From contig NZ_JAOZEW010000022.1 in NCBI RefSeq assembly GCF_025847235.1, positions 1 to 64,000 of the forward strand: a stretch of DNA of 64,000 nt. The letters are read 5' to 3'. The translations under genes and the position numbers were made by a program. The first letter of the stretch is position 1. Each line of letters begins with the position of its first letter. This DNA comes from Flavobacterium shii (GTDB taxonomy: Bacteria; Bacteroidota; Bacteroidia; Flavobacteriales; Flavobacteriaceae). Positions 1-7,937 of this stretch are shown in pieces. Below the pieces are notes generated by a model. It saw only the letters and a program-made list of their open reading frames with translations. It was not told the origin of the DNA and did not search any database.

Positions 1-24
1 CAATTATAACATTAAAATAACATC

Positions 25-429
25 ATGTCTTACGAACCTATATTAGCCGAATTTTGGCAAAAAGTAAAAGAAAGTATCCAGAGCGGGACTTTTGCTAAAT
101 TAACATTAGCCAAAACCATTGGTGATACTGAGATAAAAAACATCTATGTACGTCTTGTTATCAATGAAGACGATACTACTTACGGCGTATCGCTTACTGC
201 ACGTTATAAAACCGAAGAAATAGAAAGTTTCCATACACTTGACGAAGCTTTTATAGTGCTAACTCCATACATCAAGAATCCGTTTTTAACAGCTTTATTA
301 TTTACAACCGTTGCTGATATTACCTTTAAAGTAAACAAAAAGAATGTGGGAAGTATTGTTGAGCAAGCTCCAACTTTTAAAAACGCATCTCCTGTAATGC
401 TTGAGATGATCGAAAAAGGGATTGTGTAA
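25..429 (+). CDS. hypothetical protein, 134 aa
   Basis: This is a soluble acidic protein of 134 residues that I do not recognise. It has no signal peptide, no membrane segment and no obvious catalytic motif. The ORF starts with ATG near the window edge and ends just before a strong hairpin and T-run at 439-469, so the 3' end is clearly natural. The middle (residues 40-75) reads like alternating beta strands followed by a helix (TARYKTEEIESFH), as in small alpha/beta proteins. Whether more genes of its operon lie upstream cannot be seen. The opposite-strand 80-residue frame over it is a shadow. Confidence 0.75.
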   Translation: MSYEPILAEFWQKVKESIQSGTFAKLTLAKTIGDTEIKNIYVRLVINEDDTTYGVSLTARYKTEEIESFHTLDEAFIVLTPYIKNPFLTALLFTTVADITFKVNKKNVGSIVEQAPTFKNASPVMLEMIEKGIV

Positions 430-438
430 TTAAAAAAA

Positions 439-469
439 AGACGCACTACTGTGCGTCTCTACTTTTTTT
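439..469 (+). terminator. Rho-independent terminator after the first gene
   Basis: An 8-bp perfect stem, AGACGCAC/GTGCGTCT, with a TACT loop (439-458) is followed by CTAC and a run of seven T. It lies 10 bases after the stop codon of the upstream gene. The identical 24-bp hairpin segment occurs again at 53138-53161, where no T-run follows it. Confidence 0.75.
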
Positions 470-569
470 ATGGACTTTTCTCCCCCTATCGGAAAACAAA
501 ATATAGAGTATATACTAAAGAGCTTCAACTTCACTCAGCCTGATATAAACTGAGCACTGAGACTAAAGA

Positions 570-1229
570 CTATTTCTCCCCTTCCCACTCAGCATAAAAC
601 TGTGAAAGGAATGTTTCCATAAAACGGTGTCTTTCAGCAGCGATTTGCTTTCCAGTTTCGGTATTCATTTTATCTTTTAACAACAATAATTTCTCATAGA
701 AATGATTAATTGTTGGGGCATTATTCTTTTTATATTCTTCTTTGGTCATATTGGTAACTGGATCTATTTTAGGATCATAGATTGTTCTATCCTTGAAACC
801 TCCATAGTGAAAGGCTCTCGCAATTCCGATAGCACCAATTGCATCTAGTCGATCTGCGTCTTGTACAATATCCAACTCTACAGAAGTGAATTTCTTTTCA
901 AAATTTCCTCCTTTATATGATATATTTTCGATAATATTTACAACATGTGTTATAATATCCTCTGGAGCATTCTCGGATTCCAGAAACAATCTTGCTGTTC
1001 TTGGTCCAATCGTTTCATCTCCATTATGAAATTTACTATCGGCAATATCATGTAACAAAGCGCCCAATTGTACTACTGTAATGTCACATGGTGTGTTTTT
1101 AGCAATTAAAAGCGCATTTTTATATACTCGTTCAATATGAAACCAATCATGCCCTCCTTCGGCATCGTTTAGTTTTTCTTTTACAAAAGTGATTGTCTTG
1201 TTTATTAGCTCTGAATTATTCATAGTCAT
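570..1229 (-). CDS. HD-domain phosphohydrolase
   Basis: A 219-residue metal-dependent hydrolase of the HD superfamily. The metal-binding signature is complete: H27 and H31 (GHDWFH), the H60-D61 doublet in ALLHDIAD, and D124/D126 in QDADRLDA, which is followed by IGAIGIARAF. This layout fits the small stand-alone HD group (YedJ-like) thought to act on nucleotides or other phosphate esters; the substrate is not known. It is cytosolic, with no signal peptide. Two in-frame start codons lie two codons apart (residues 1 and 3) and cannot be separated. The gene follows the desaturase terminator on the same strand by only 10 bases, so it either has a promoter inside that region or depends on read-through. 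Confidence 0.88.
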   Translation of the reverse strand: MTMNNSELINKTITFVKEKLNDAEGGHDWFHIERVYKNALLIAKNTPCDITVVQLGALLHDIADSKFHNGDETIGPRTARLFLESENAPEDIITHVVNIIENISYKGGNFEKKFTSVELDIVQDADRLDAIGAIGIARAFHYGGFKDRTIYDPKIDPVTNMTKEEYKKNNAPTINHFYEKLLLLKDKMNTETGKQIAAERHRFMETFLSQFYAEWEGEK

Positions 1230-1239
1230 ATTTTAAAAA

Positions 1240-1283
1240 AAATGTTGATTTTCAAAGTCTTTAAACCTCAAAAATCAACATTT
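1240..1283 (-). terminator. terminator of the desaturase gene
   Basis: Thirteen-base arms, AAATGTTGATTTT (1240-1252) and AAAATCAACATTT (1271-1283), are complementary. Read on the minus strand the hairpin is followed by a T-run. It lies 26 bases beyond the stop codon of the acyl-ACP desaturase and 10 bases before the HD-hydrolase start. Confidence 0.7.
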
Positions 1284-1308
1284 GTTATACTTAAATCTAA
1301 AGTTTAGC

Positions 1309-2295
1309 TTATAATCTTGCCGGTTCTACCCATTTAAAGATATGTGATTCTTGAGGAATTACTAATCTTTCAGAAATTTTAGCCATTCTTCCAGGTAATT
1401 TCATCAAGTAATCACGTGCTTTTTCAGCTTCATCAGTAAGACCACCAATTTTGTCAATTTCCCATTTGTCAATTAACTTTTGCATGATATCTACATAATC
1501 ACTAGCGGTATAAACACCAATACGTTGTGCAGAATCAGAAAATTGCTCGAAAGCAGAACTTATCTTTTGTCCAGACTCTCTAAGGAAATGCGCAGGCATA
1601 ACGATTTTTTGCTTCATCATGTATTGAAAAGCAAGCATCATTTCACTAGGATCTACTTGGAAAATACGGTTAACAAATTCACTATATGCATGGTGATGAC
1701 GCATTTCGTCACCAGCTATCATTTTACACATTTTAGATAATTTATTATCTCCATATTTCTTAGCCATTTGTGCTACTCTGTTATGAGAAACATAAGTTGC
1801 AAGCTCTTGAAAACTAGTATATACAAAGTTTTTGTATGGATCTGTTCCGGTTCCGATATCAAAACCATCATTAATTAAATGCTGTGTAGTGATTTCTATT
1901 TCGCGCATATTCACACGTCCAGACAAATACAAGTATTTGTTCAACATATCTCCATGACGATTTTCTTCTCCAGTCCATTGTCTAATCCAGGTAGACCAAC
2001 CGTTTCTTTCTACATTATCAATACCTTCCACATCCATTAACCAAGATTCGTATGTAGGTAATGCTTCTTCTGTAATTGTATCTCCAACTAAAGTTACCCA
2101 AAAATCGTATGGTAATTCTTTGGCTATTTCACGTAGTTCTTTTACCTCTTCAAAAAAAGTATCTTTTTCTGAATTGGGTAAAAAATCTGACGGTTGCCAA
2201 ATTTTTTCAACAGGTATTAAATACTGTTCAACGAAGCTGTCCACGTTTTTCTCTAAAAACTGCATTACTTCTAATCGAATGTTCTTTATAGACAT
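1309..2295 (-). CDS. acyl-ACP desaturase (ferritin-like diiron)
   Basis: A 328-residue soluble stearoyl-ACP desaturase family protein (FA_desaturase_2), which puts a double bond into acyl chains carried on acyl carrier protein. Two ExxH iron ligand sets are visible: E111-N-R-H114 in TGEENRHG, and E197-M-R-H200 in GDEMRHHH, with E164 in FQELATY as the bridging ligand of the second half. The N-terminal WQPSDFLP motif is also typical of the family. Length matches bacterial members. The neighbouring gene, 10 bases upstream on the same strand, is a PlsC-type acyltransferase, so the pair probably makes and then uses unsaturated acyl groups for phospholipids. The gene ends at a clear terminator. Confidence 0.93.
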   Translation of the reverse strand: MSIKNIRLEVMQFLEKNVDSFVEQYLIPVEKIWQPSDFLPNSEKDTFFEEVKELREIAKELPYDFWVTLVGDTITEEALPTYESWLMDVEGIDNVERNGWSTWIRQWTGEENRHGDMLNKYLYLSGRVNMREIEITTQHLINDGFDIGTGTDPYKNFVYTSFQELATYVSHNRVAQMAKKYGDNKLSKMCKMIAGDEMRHHHAYSEFVNRIFQVDPSEMMLAFQYMMKQKIVMPAHFLRESGQKISSAFEQFSDSAQRIGVYTASDYVDIMQKLIDKWEIDKIGGLTDEAEKARDYLMKLPGRMAKISERLVIPQESHIFKWVEPARL

Positions 2296-2305
2296 TTTAT
2301 ATAAT

Positions 2306-3040
2306 TTAAATTTTAACTCCTTCTACTACAGCCTTTTCTGACTTTTCCATTATTGTTGCAAAATCATAATCTTTCACAGCTAACGGTTTATGGACGGTAA
2401 AGGTAAGATGATTTCCTAAACCCACGGGAAAAAAGCCAAATTTTACCATTTTCCATGAGTTATTAATACTAACCGGAACAACATATGCAGATGGTGCATA
2501 CTTGCATAATATCTTCAAACCGTTTTGCGCAAATTCTTTAGGGACTCCGGTTTTACTTCGTGTGCCTTCGGGGAAGATTACGGCAGCACGATTATATTTT
2601 TCTATATATTCAGACATTCCTTTAATTGCAGGAATGGCTTGTTTAGGGTCTTTTCGATCAATAAGGACAGAACCTCCATGACGCAAATTATAAGATACAC
2701 TTGGTATTCCAGATCCTAACTCTTTCTTACTTACAAATTTACAATGAAAACGACGTAAATACCAAATCATTGCCACAATATCATACATACTTTGATGGTT
2801 GGAAACAAAAATAATTGGAACTCCCTTTGGGATCAAATCTCTATTTTCGAATTTATAGGTTGTGCCTATAAGATTGGTACATTTTATCAAAAAAAAATTG
2901 AGATAATCAACACTTTTTTTATGTGCCTGATAACCAAAAACATTAAGACAAACCCACTGAATTGGATGGAAAATTGCTAAACAAAATCCAAAACACAAAT
3001 AATAAATAACGGATATGGGGTACGAAATTAGTTTTTGCAT
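2306..3040 (-). CDS. plsC: 1-acyl-sn-glycerol-3-phosphate acyltransferase
   Basis: A PlsC/LPLAT family membrane enzyme that adds the second acyl chain to lysophosphatidic acid. The HX4D motif is present as NHQSMYD, followed by FVSKKELG and by the substrate motif FPEGTRSKTG. An N-terminal hydrophobic stretch (ISYPISVIYYLCFGFCLAIF) anchors it. The open frame extends upstream to 3157, but I place the start at the methionine ending at 3040: family members begin just before the hydrophobic segment, and a longer form would run over the rnpA promoter box at 3125-3132. That gives about 244 residues, the usual length. It forms a two-gene unit with the acyl-ACP desaturase. A second PlsC homologue lies at 43461-44261. 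Confidence 0.9.
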   Translation of the reverse strand: MQKLISYPISVIYYLCFGFCLAIFHPIQWVCLNVFGYQAHKKSVDYLNFFLIKCTNLIGTTYKFENRDLIPKGVPIIFVSNHQSMYDIVAMIWYLRRFHCKFVSKKELGSGIPSVSYNLRHGGSVLIDRKDPKQAIPAIKGMSEYIEKYNRAAVIFPEGTRSKTGVPKEFAQNGLKILCKYAPSAYVVPVSINNSWKMVKFGFFPVGLGNHLTFTVHKPLAVKDYDFATIMEKSEKAVVEGVKI

Positions 3041-3124
3041 GCTTAAAAAATTAGCTGCAAAAGTAATAAATATATTTTTAGCGCTAATTAAATCATAAAC
3101 AATAATAGGTTTGTCGTTAAATTG

Positions 3125-3132
3125 TACCTTTG
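3125..3132 (+). promoter_or_regulatory. -7 promoter box upstream of rnpA
   Basis: TACCTTTG matches the Bacteroidota -7 consensus TAnnTTTG and lies 34 bases before the rnpA ATG at 3167. A TTTG at 3110-3113 is too close to act as the -33 element, so only the -7 box is supported. Confidence 0.5.
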
Positions 3133-3166
3133 TTGCATATTTCACTATTTTTTTCAAAAATCAAAA

Positions 3167-3571
3167 ATGAGCTTTACTTATCCTAAAAATGAACGACTAA
3201 AAAGCAAAACAACAATTGGATTACTTTTTTCTGAAGGGAAATCTGTTTCTAAATATCCGTTGCGATTAGTTTATTATTCTGGTGATATAAAGCAAGATGA
3301 AAAAATAAAAATGGGTGTTTCGGTATCCAAGAAATATTTTAAAAAAGCTGTTGACCGTAATTATTTCAAACGTGTCTTGCGTGAAACGTATCGATTAAAC
3401 AAACACATTCTTGTTGATAATCTTGACAAACCATATTCTTTTATGTTCTTTTATCAAACAAAAGACAGATTGTCTTACGAAGAAATCAATACTAAAACAA
3501 TACAATTGTTTGAAAAATTCTTACTTCAAATAAATCCAAATCCTGTTTCGGAGACTAAATCTGACTTATAA
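3167..3571 (+). CDS. rnpA: ribonuclease P protein component
   Basis: The protein subunit of RNase P, which binds the catalytic RNA and helps it remove 5' leaders from pre-tRNA. The frame begins at 3122, but the conserved N-terminus (SFTYPKNERLKSK) shows that ATG at 3167 is the start, giving 134 residues. The RNR-type motif is seen as KAVDRNYFKRVLRETYR (about residues 62-78), preceded by KMGVSVSKKYFKKA. In many bacteria rnpA sits next to rpmH near dnaA; here it lies between a divergent plsC and an S41 protease with no rpmH nearby. The TAnnTTTG box at 3125-3132 should drive it. Confidence 0.95.
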   Translation: MSFTYPKNERLKSKTTIGLLFSEGKSVSKYPLRLVYYSGDIKQDEKIKMGVSVSKKYFKKAVDRNYFKRVLRETYRLNKHILVDNLDKPYSFMFFYQTKDRLSYEEINTKTIQLFEKFLLQINPNPVSETKSDL

Positions 3572-3666
3572 AACAATGTTGTAAAACTTGTTTAGCATAA
3601 GACTCTTGCTTATGTTGCTGAATTATTCTTATTTTAGTAGTCTGAAATTTAAGATAAATCACAAAC

Positions 3667-5304
3667 ATGGTCGCGTTCTTCAAAAAAAAGTTTATAATTC
3701 CTGTTGTTGCAGCTGCATTTTTATTTATTGGAACCAGTTTCAAGGATGACTTCTTTGAAATTGCCAAACAAATAGAGATATTCACTACTCTATTTAAAGC
3801 TGTAAACACTAACTATGTGGACGAAACCAATCCTGGTGATTTAATGGACAAAGCCATTAAGAGCATGCTTGCTAGCTTGGATCCTTATACCGTTTATTTT
3901 AATGAACAGGATGTTTTAAACTTCAAAATCAATAATACGGGGGAATACACTGGAATTGGTGCATTAATTACCCGAAAAGCCGACAGAATAATTATAAAAG
4001 AACCTTACAAAGGATATCCTGCCGATAAAGCTGGTCTTAAAGCTGGTGATGAAATTACTCAAATTGGTGATGTTATGATTGCCGATTTTAAAGACGATGC
4101 TTCGCAGTTGCTAAAAGGTACTAAGAATACCAAAATTGCTATTAAATACATTCGCCAAGGCAAAACCAATACTACTGATATTATTCTGGACGAAGTAGAC
4201 ATTAAGTCGGTCCCTTTCTTCGGAATGATAGACAGCAAAACAGGATATATTGTTTTGGCTCATTTTAGCCGTAAGGCTTCTGCTGAAACTCAAAGTGCAT
4301 TGGAGCAACTTAAGCGTGATGGTGCAACTCAAATAGTTTTGGATTTAAGAGGAAACCCAGGTGGACTTTTGAATGAAGCAGTAAACATTTGCAATCTTTT
4401 TGTTCCAAAAAACGAAGTAATCGTAACTACAAAATCAAGAATTGAGAAACATAACAATACTTATAAAACTACCAAAGAACCTATCGATACTCAGATTCCA
4501 TTGGCTATTTTGGTAAACGGAAGAAGCGCATCTGCATCTGAAATTGTTTCTGGAGCCTTGCAAGATCTTGACCGTGCCGTAGTTCTTGGAAGTCGTAGTT
4601 TTGGTAAAGGTTTGGTACAACGTTCTGTTGATCTTACTTACGGAACTCAGCTTAAAGTAACGATTTCTCGTTATTATACTCCTTCTGGAAGATGTATTCA
4701 AGCATTAGATTATGCACATAAAGACAAAAATGGTGTGGCTACTAAAACTGACGCTAAGAACTTTAATGCATTTAAAACCCGAAAAGGCAGAACTGTTTAT
4801 GATGGTGGTGGTGTTATGCCCGACATAGAATTGGATGAAGCAAAAATGAGTTCTATTACAACTGCATTATTGAAAAACGACGGTATTTTTGACTATGCAA
4901 CAAGTTACTATTATAAAAATCCAAATCTTGGCACTCAGATTCCAACAATATCTGATGCTGATTATACCGGTTTCAAACAGTTTTTGAAAACCAATAAAAT
5001 TACTTTTGATACCGAAACCGAAGTGGCGTTGAAAAATACATTAGCTGCAGCCAAAAAAGAAAAAATAGACGAAACGATTTCTCCGGAATACCAACAATTA
5101 CTTAATGCACTTGAAAAAAGTGAAACTACTTTGCTAGACAAAAATCAGAAAGAAATTAAAAATCTGATTCAGGAGGAATTAATCAAAAGGTATCAATATC
5201 AAGAAGGTTTGTATCAATATTATACTAAAAACAACTCGGAGATTAAAAAAGCTGTTGCGCTTTTAAACAATCAAACAGAGTATAAAACCATCTTGAAGAT
5301 GTAA
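3667..5304 (+). CDS. S41 family C-terminal processing peptidase
   Basis: A 545-residue CtpA/Prc-type serine protease that trims or degrades envelope proteins from the C-terminus. An N-terminal hydrophobic segment (IIPVVAAAFLFIGTSF, residues 10-25) exports it to the periplasm, probably still anchored. It is followed by a PDZ domain (about 100-180, with GYPADKAGLKAGDEI) and the S41 protease core. The nucleophile is in GRSASASE, with S289 and K314 (FGKG) spaced 25 residues apart as in the Ser/Lys dyad of E. coli Prc. The C-terminal third (400-545) is helical and charged. Ninety-five bases separate it from rnpA, and a strong bidirectional terminator ends it. Confidence 0.93.
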   Translation: MVAFFKKKFIIPVVAAAFLFIGTSFKDDFFEIAKQIEIFTTLFKAVNTNYVDETNPGDLMDKAIKSMLASLDPYTVYFNEQDVLNFKINNTGEYTGIGALITRKADRIIIKEPYKGYPADKAGLKAGDEITQIGDVMIADFKDDASQLLKGTKNTKIAIKYIRQGKTNTTDIILDEVDIKSVPFFGMIDSKTGYIVLAHFSRKASAETQSALEQLKRDGATQIVLDLRGNPGGLLNEAVNICNLFVPKNEVIVTTKSRIEKHNNTYKTTKEPIDTQIPLAILVNGRSASASEIVSGALQDLDRAVVLGSRSFGKGLVQRSVDLTYGTQLKVTISRYYTPSGRCIQALDYAHKDKNGVATKTDAKNFNAFKTRKGRTVYDGGGVMPDIELDEAKMSSITTALLKNDGIFDYATSYYYKNPNLGTQIPTISDADYTGFKQFLKTNKITFDTETEVALKNTLAAAKKEKIDETISPEYQQLLNALEKSETTLLDKNQKEIKNLIQEELIKRYQYQEGLYQYYTKNNSEIKKAVALLNNQTEYKTILKM

Positions 5305-5311
5305 TATAAAA

Positions 5312-5340
5312 AAAGCCCAAAATTGATAATTTTGGGCTTT
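5312..5340. terminator. bidirectional terminator between convergent genes
   Basis: The hairpin AAAGCCCAAAATT-GAT-AATTTTGGGCTTT has 13-bp arms (5312-5324 and 5328-5340). It has an A-run on its left and a T-run on its right, so it can stop both the S41 protease transcript (+) and the alpha/beta hydrolase transcript (-). Confidence 0.85.
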
Positions 5341-5370
5341 TTTTAGTCCTTGTAGGTATTAAAATCATAC

Positions 5371-5395
5371 CTGTAAGGTTTTTGAAACCTTGCAG
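5371..5395. repeat. imperfect inverted repeat
   Basis: CTGTAAGGTTT and AAACCTTGCAG form 11-bp arms with one mismatch around a TTG loop. It lies between the terminator at 5312 and the 3' end of the hydrolase gene. It resembles the short dispersed palindromes that litter flavobacterial intergenic DNA; no function can be assigned. Confidence 0.5.
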
Positions 5396-5441
5396 AAACT
5401 AAATTTTATAAAAAATAAACGCTTGATTAATCGAAATTAGG

Positions 5442-6368
5442 TTATAAATATCTTTTTAACCAATCTGTTATTTGATTTAATAAATTATCATTTACAACTT
5501 CTAAATCGTGTCCTTCATTTTCATAAACGAGTAAGCGTGTAGTATATTCTTTTGAATTTAATTTAGAATAAAAAGCGAAGGCATTGCTTATATCAACTTT
5601 CACATCTTTATTCCCTTGAATAATAAAATGTGAAACCTTTTTGTTCTGGATAGAATCTATTGCCAGTAAACTTGAACGCGATTTTAAAGCTGTAACAGAA
5701 TCTCTAGCATAACCCGGAATTCTTTCTCTGTAAACTCCAAACATCTCAGGACGCTTTGTTTGAAACAAATCGGCTTGTCCTGCAATTGCAATATTGGTTT
5801 TTATACGATTGGTTTTCTTTAGCATTAAAAAATTAGTCATAACGCCACGGCTCCATCCAAAAACTCCTATTCTATTTTTATCGGCATTGGGCAATTGATC
5901 TATAATATCAAAAAGGCTCAAAACATCGTTAACATCTTTACCACCAAATTCATCTTCTCCCTCACTTACTGATGTGCCTCGAAGCTGAGAACCAATAACA
6001 ATATAACCTTCATTGGCTATTTTGCTTAAAAACTCTGTTAAGAATCCTGATTTTACAGCACCAAAATTACCATTCCCTCCGCGGTTAAATATCAAAACCG
6101 GGTATACTCCTTTCTTTTTAGGCTCTATTAAAAATCCCCTAAGTTTAAGATTATCAAAAGACTTATAATTGATACTGCAAAAATTTAAAGAATCAAGAAA
6201 TTGATATTCTTTTTTGAAAACTATCTTGTCATTTATCTTATCAGAAATAACAGAATTAAAAGGATAATCGGTAACTTTTCGAATATCTAAAGTGAAATTC
6301 GTTTTTGAAGTTTGTGAAAAACCAAAATTAAAAAAAAGCAATAAAGCCAAAAGAGTAATTCTATTCAT
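5442..6368 (-). CDS. secreted alpha/beta hydrolase (S9/DLH-like)
   Basis: A 308-residue exported hydrolase with a signal peptide (residues 1-18, ending FNFGFSQ). The alpha/beta hydrolase core shows an oxyanion-side motif (FNRGGNGNFG, about 95-103) and the nucleophile elbow GWSRG with S173. A likely acid is D255 (QGNKDVKVD) and the likely histidine is H287 (NEGHD). This arrangement is that of prolyl oligopeptidase (S9) or dienelactone hydrolase relatives, so peptidase or esterase activity is plausible; the substrate is unknown. Its start is 54 bases past the acetyltransferase stop on the same strand, so the two may be cotranscribed. It converges on the S41 protease across the shared terminator. 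Confidence 0.85.
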   Translation of the reverse strand: MNRITLLALLLFFNFGFSQTSKTNFTLDIRKVTDYPFNSVISDKINDKIVFKKEYQFLDSLNFCSINYKSFDNLKLRGFLIEPKKKGVYPVLIFNRGGNGNFGAVKSGFLTEFLSKIANEGYIVIGSQLRGTSVSEGEDEFGGKDVNDVLSLFDIIDQLPNADKNRIGVFGWSRGVMTNFLMLKKTNRIKTNIAIAGQADLFQTKRPEMFGVYRERIPGYARDSVTALKSRSSLLAIDSIQNKKVSHFIIQGNKDVKVDISNAFAFYSKLNSKEYTTRLLVYENEGHDLEVVNDNLLNQITDWLKRYL

Positions 6369-6422
6369 AATTGTTTTAGGAGATTGATTTAAGAAACAAT
6401 CACAAAACTACTCTTTTAAAAA

Positions 6423-6869
6423 CTACTTTCTCACCATCTCGATATGTGGGATATCATCTTCCAGATACATTTCGCTTGTTTGCACAAAGCCAAGACTTTC
6501 GTAGAATTTTTTCAAGTATAATTGTGCTCCAATTGTAATATCGGTTTTACCAAAATGAGTTTTGATTCCTGCAATTGCTTCTGTCATTAAATCATGTCCC
6601 CACTTTTTATCACGATAACCCGAACTTACAACAACTCTTCCTATTGAAGCGTTATCAAAACTAATTCCGGCATCAAAAAGTCGTGCATGGGCTATTATTT
6701 TACCTTCGTATTCGCCAATTAAATGTAAAGCGAGTTTGTCTTTTCCATCAAGATCCAAATACACACAGTTTTGCTCCACGACAAAGACTTCACTTCTTAA
6801 TTTTAAGGTATCATATAATTCGTGAACAGATAATGCCTCAAAAGGCTTAATTTTCCAATTTGGTTTCAT
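6423..6869 (-). CDS. GNAT acetyltransferase, ElaA family
   Basis: A 148-residue GNAT-fold N-acetyltransferase closest to ElaA. Family features in order are the N-terminal LYDTLKLRSEVFVVEQNC, the strand ALHLIGEYEGKIIAHARLF, the acetyl-CoA loop region IGRVVVSSGYRDKKWGHDLMTEA (about 76-98), and the C-terminal YLKKFYESLGF helix-strand. The substrate of ElaA proteins is not established. The start follows the DUF4837-like gene by about 35 bases on the same strand, suggesting one transcription unit running from the transglycosylase gene to the hydrolase. Confidence 0.87.
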   Translation of the reverse strand: MKPNWKIKPFEALSVHELYDTLKLRSEVFVVEQNCVYLDLDGKDKLALHLIGEYEGKIIAHARLFDAGISFDNASIGRVVVSSGYRDKKWGHDLMTEAIAGIKTHFGKTDITIGAQLYLKKFYESLGFVQTSEMYLEDDIPHIEMVRK

Positions 6870-6904
6870 TTGTAGTAATATAATCAGAGTTGTTATAAAG
6901 AGAA

Positions 6905-7882
6905 TTATCGGTTATTGATTTTAACCGATTTGATAATAGCTTCGAGTTCTAGCATTGAATCCCTTTCTTCATGGGAAGGAGAATAACAAAAACCTTCCAG
7001 AACCAATATTCGGTTGTAAGCTTTATCGATAATCGCATAATTGATAAATGGTCCGGACATAAAATCATTTTTTAAGTCCCAGGTTCCTTTAGTTTCATAA
7101 GCTGTTTTTCCGTCGAGTATAATCTTAGAGAGATATGGAGCATAGGCTTCTTCGGTAATCATTTGGGTATTGGGTTCTCTCCCCTTAATGTATTTACCGA
7201 CTGAGTCACGCATTTTCACAATATTGGCAATAATATTTGAGTTCTTAGTAATGCTGCTAAGCGGTACCTGATAGATAAGCAAACTTGTACTACCACTGAC
7301 TATTTCTTTTTTTAGCCAAATAAAATTACGTTTATGCAATGCATAGTCATAACCTGTGGGAATATCAATTTTTATATGGAACTTATTATTGATAACAGCA
7401 GGATTCAATAATGATTTGCTATTGATTTTTTGACATTCGGCAATTTCAGTTTCCCTAATGATGCGAATAATCTGTGGAGTATGAATTTCAAAGGCATTTA
7501 TAATAGCTGACACTGATTTTCCGGATATTCTAAATACGTTTTGTGGTGATGTATAAACGTTCTTGGTAATTTCGAACTTACTCACATTCGATTTTTTTAC
7601 CACTATAATATTACGACCATCGGTCATAAAGCCTTCCAGTAGTTTGGCAGGATATTGATTTATGGTAAATAATGGCTCTTCTTGGGTAAGTCCAATAACT
7701 GGTGACGCAAATTTATTACGGATACTATCGCCCACTTCTCCATACCACAGCTGATCGTCTATAATAATCGAAATGGTATTGATTTTACTGCTATCAGTAT
7801 GCTGATGTATTTTCTCATTCTTTTTAAGACATGAGAAAAACAAAAAGGGAAGTATTAGCAATAAAAAATGGGTTTTATTCAT
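6905..7882 (-). CDS. lipoprotein, DUF4837-like
   Basis: A 325-residue lipoprotein with a signal peptide ending in a lipobox (FLFFSC, Cys18), so it should be lipid-anchored in the envelope. The mature part contains a conserved DQLWYGEVGD segment near residue 45 and GKTAYETKGTWDLKNDFMSGPF near 259-280, which I associate with the Bacteroidota DUF4837 family; this is memory, not a search. It lies 55 bases downstream of the LysM transglycosylase gene on the same strand, which hints at an envelope or cell-wall role. No catalytic residues can be named. Confidence 0.75.
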   Translation of the reverse strand: MNKTHFLLLILPFLFFSCLKKNEKIHQHTDSSKINTISIIIDDQLWYGEVGDSIRNKFASPVIGLTQEEPLFTINQYPAKLLEGFMTDGRNIIVVKKSNVSKFEITKNVYTSPQNVFRISGKSVSAIINAFEIHTPQIIRIIRETEIAECQKINSKSLLNPAVINNKFHIKIDIPTGYDYALHKRNFIWLKKEIVSGSTSLLIYQVPLSSITKNSNIIANIVKMRDSVGKYIKGREPNTQMITEEAYAPYLSKIILDGKTAYETKGTWDLKNDFMSGPFINYAIIDKAYNRILVLEGFCYSPSHEERDSMLELEAIIKSVKINNR

Positions 7883-7937
7883 TTTTAATTTTTAGTTAAG
7901 TTATGAAATAAAACCCAAATTTATATACAATTTTTGA

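Noticed and set aside
3041..3157. N-terminal extension of plsC to 3157
   Set aside because: The extra 39 residues show no family similarity, and they would overlap the rnpA promoter box on the other strand.
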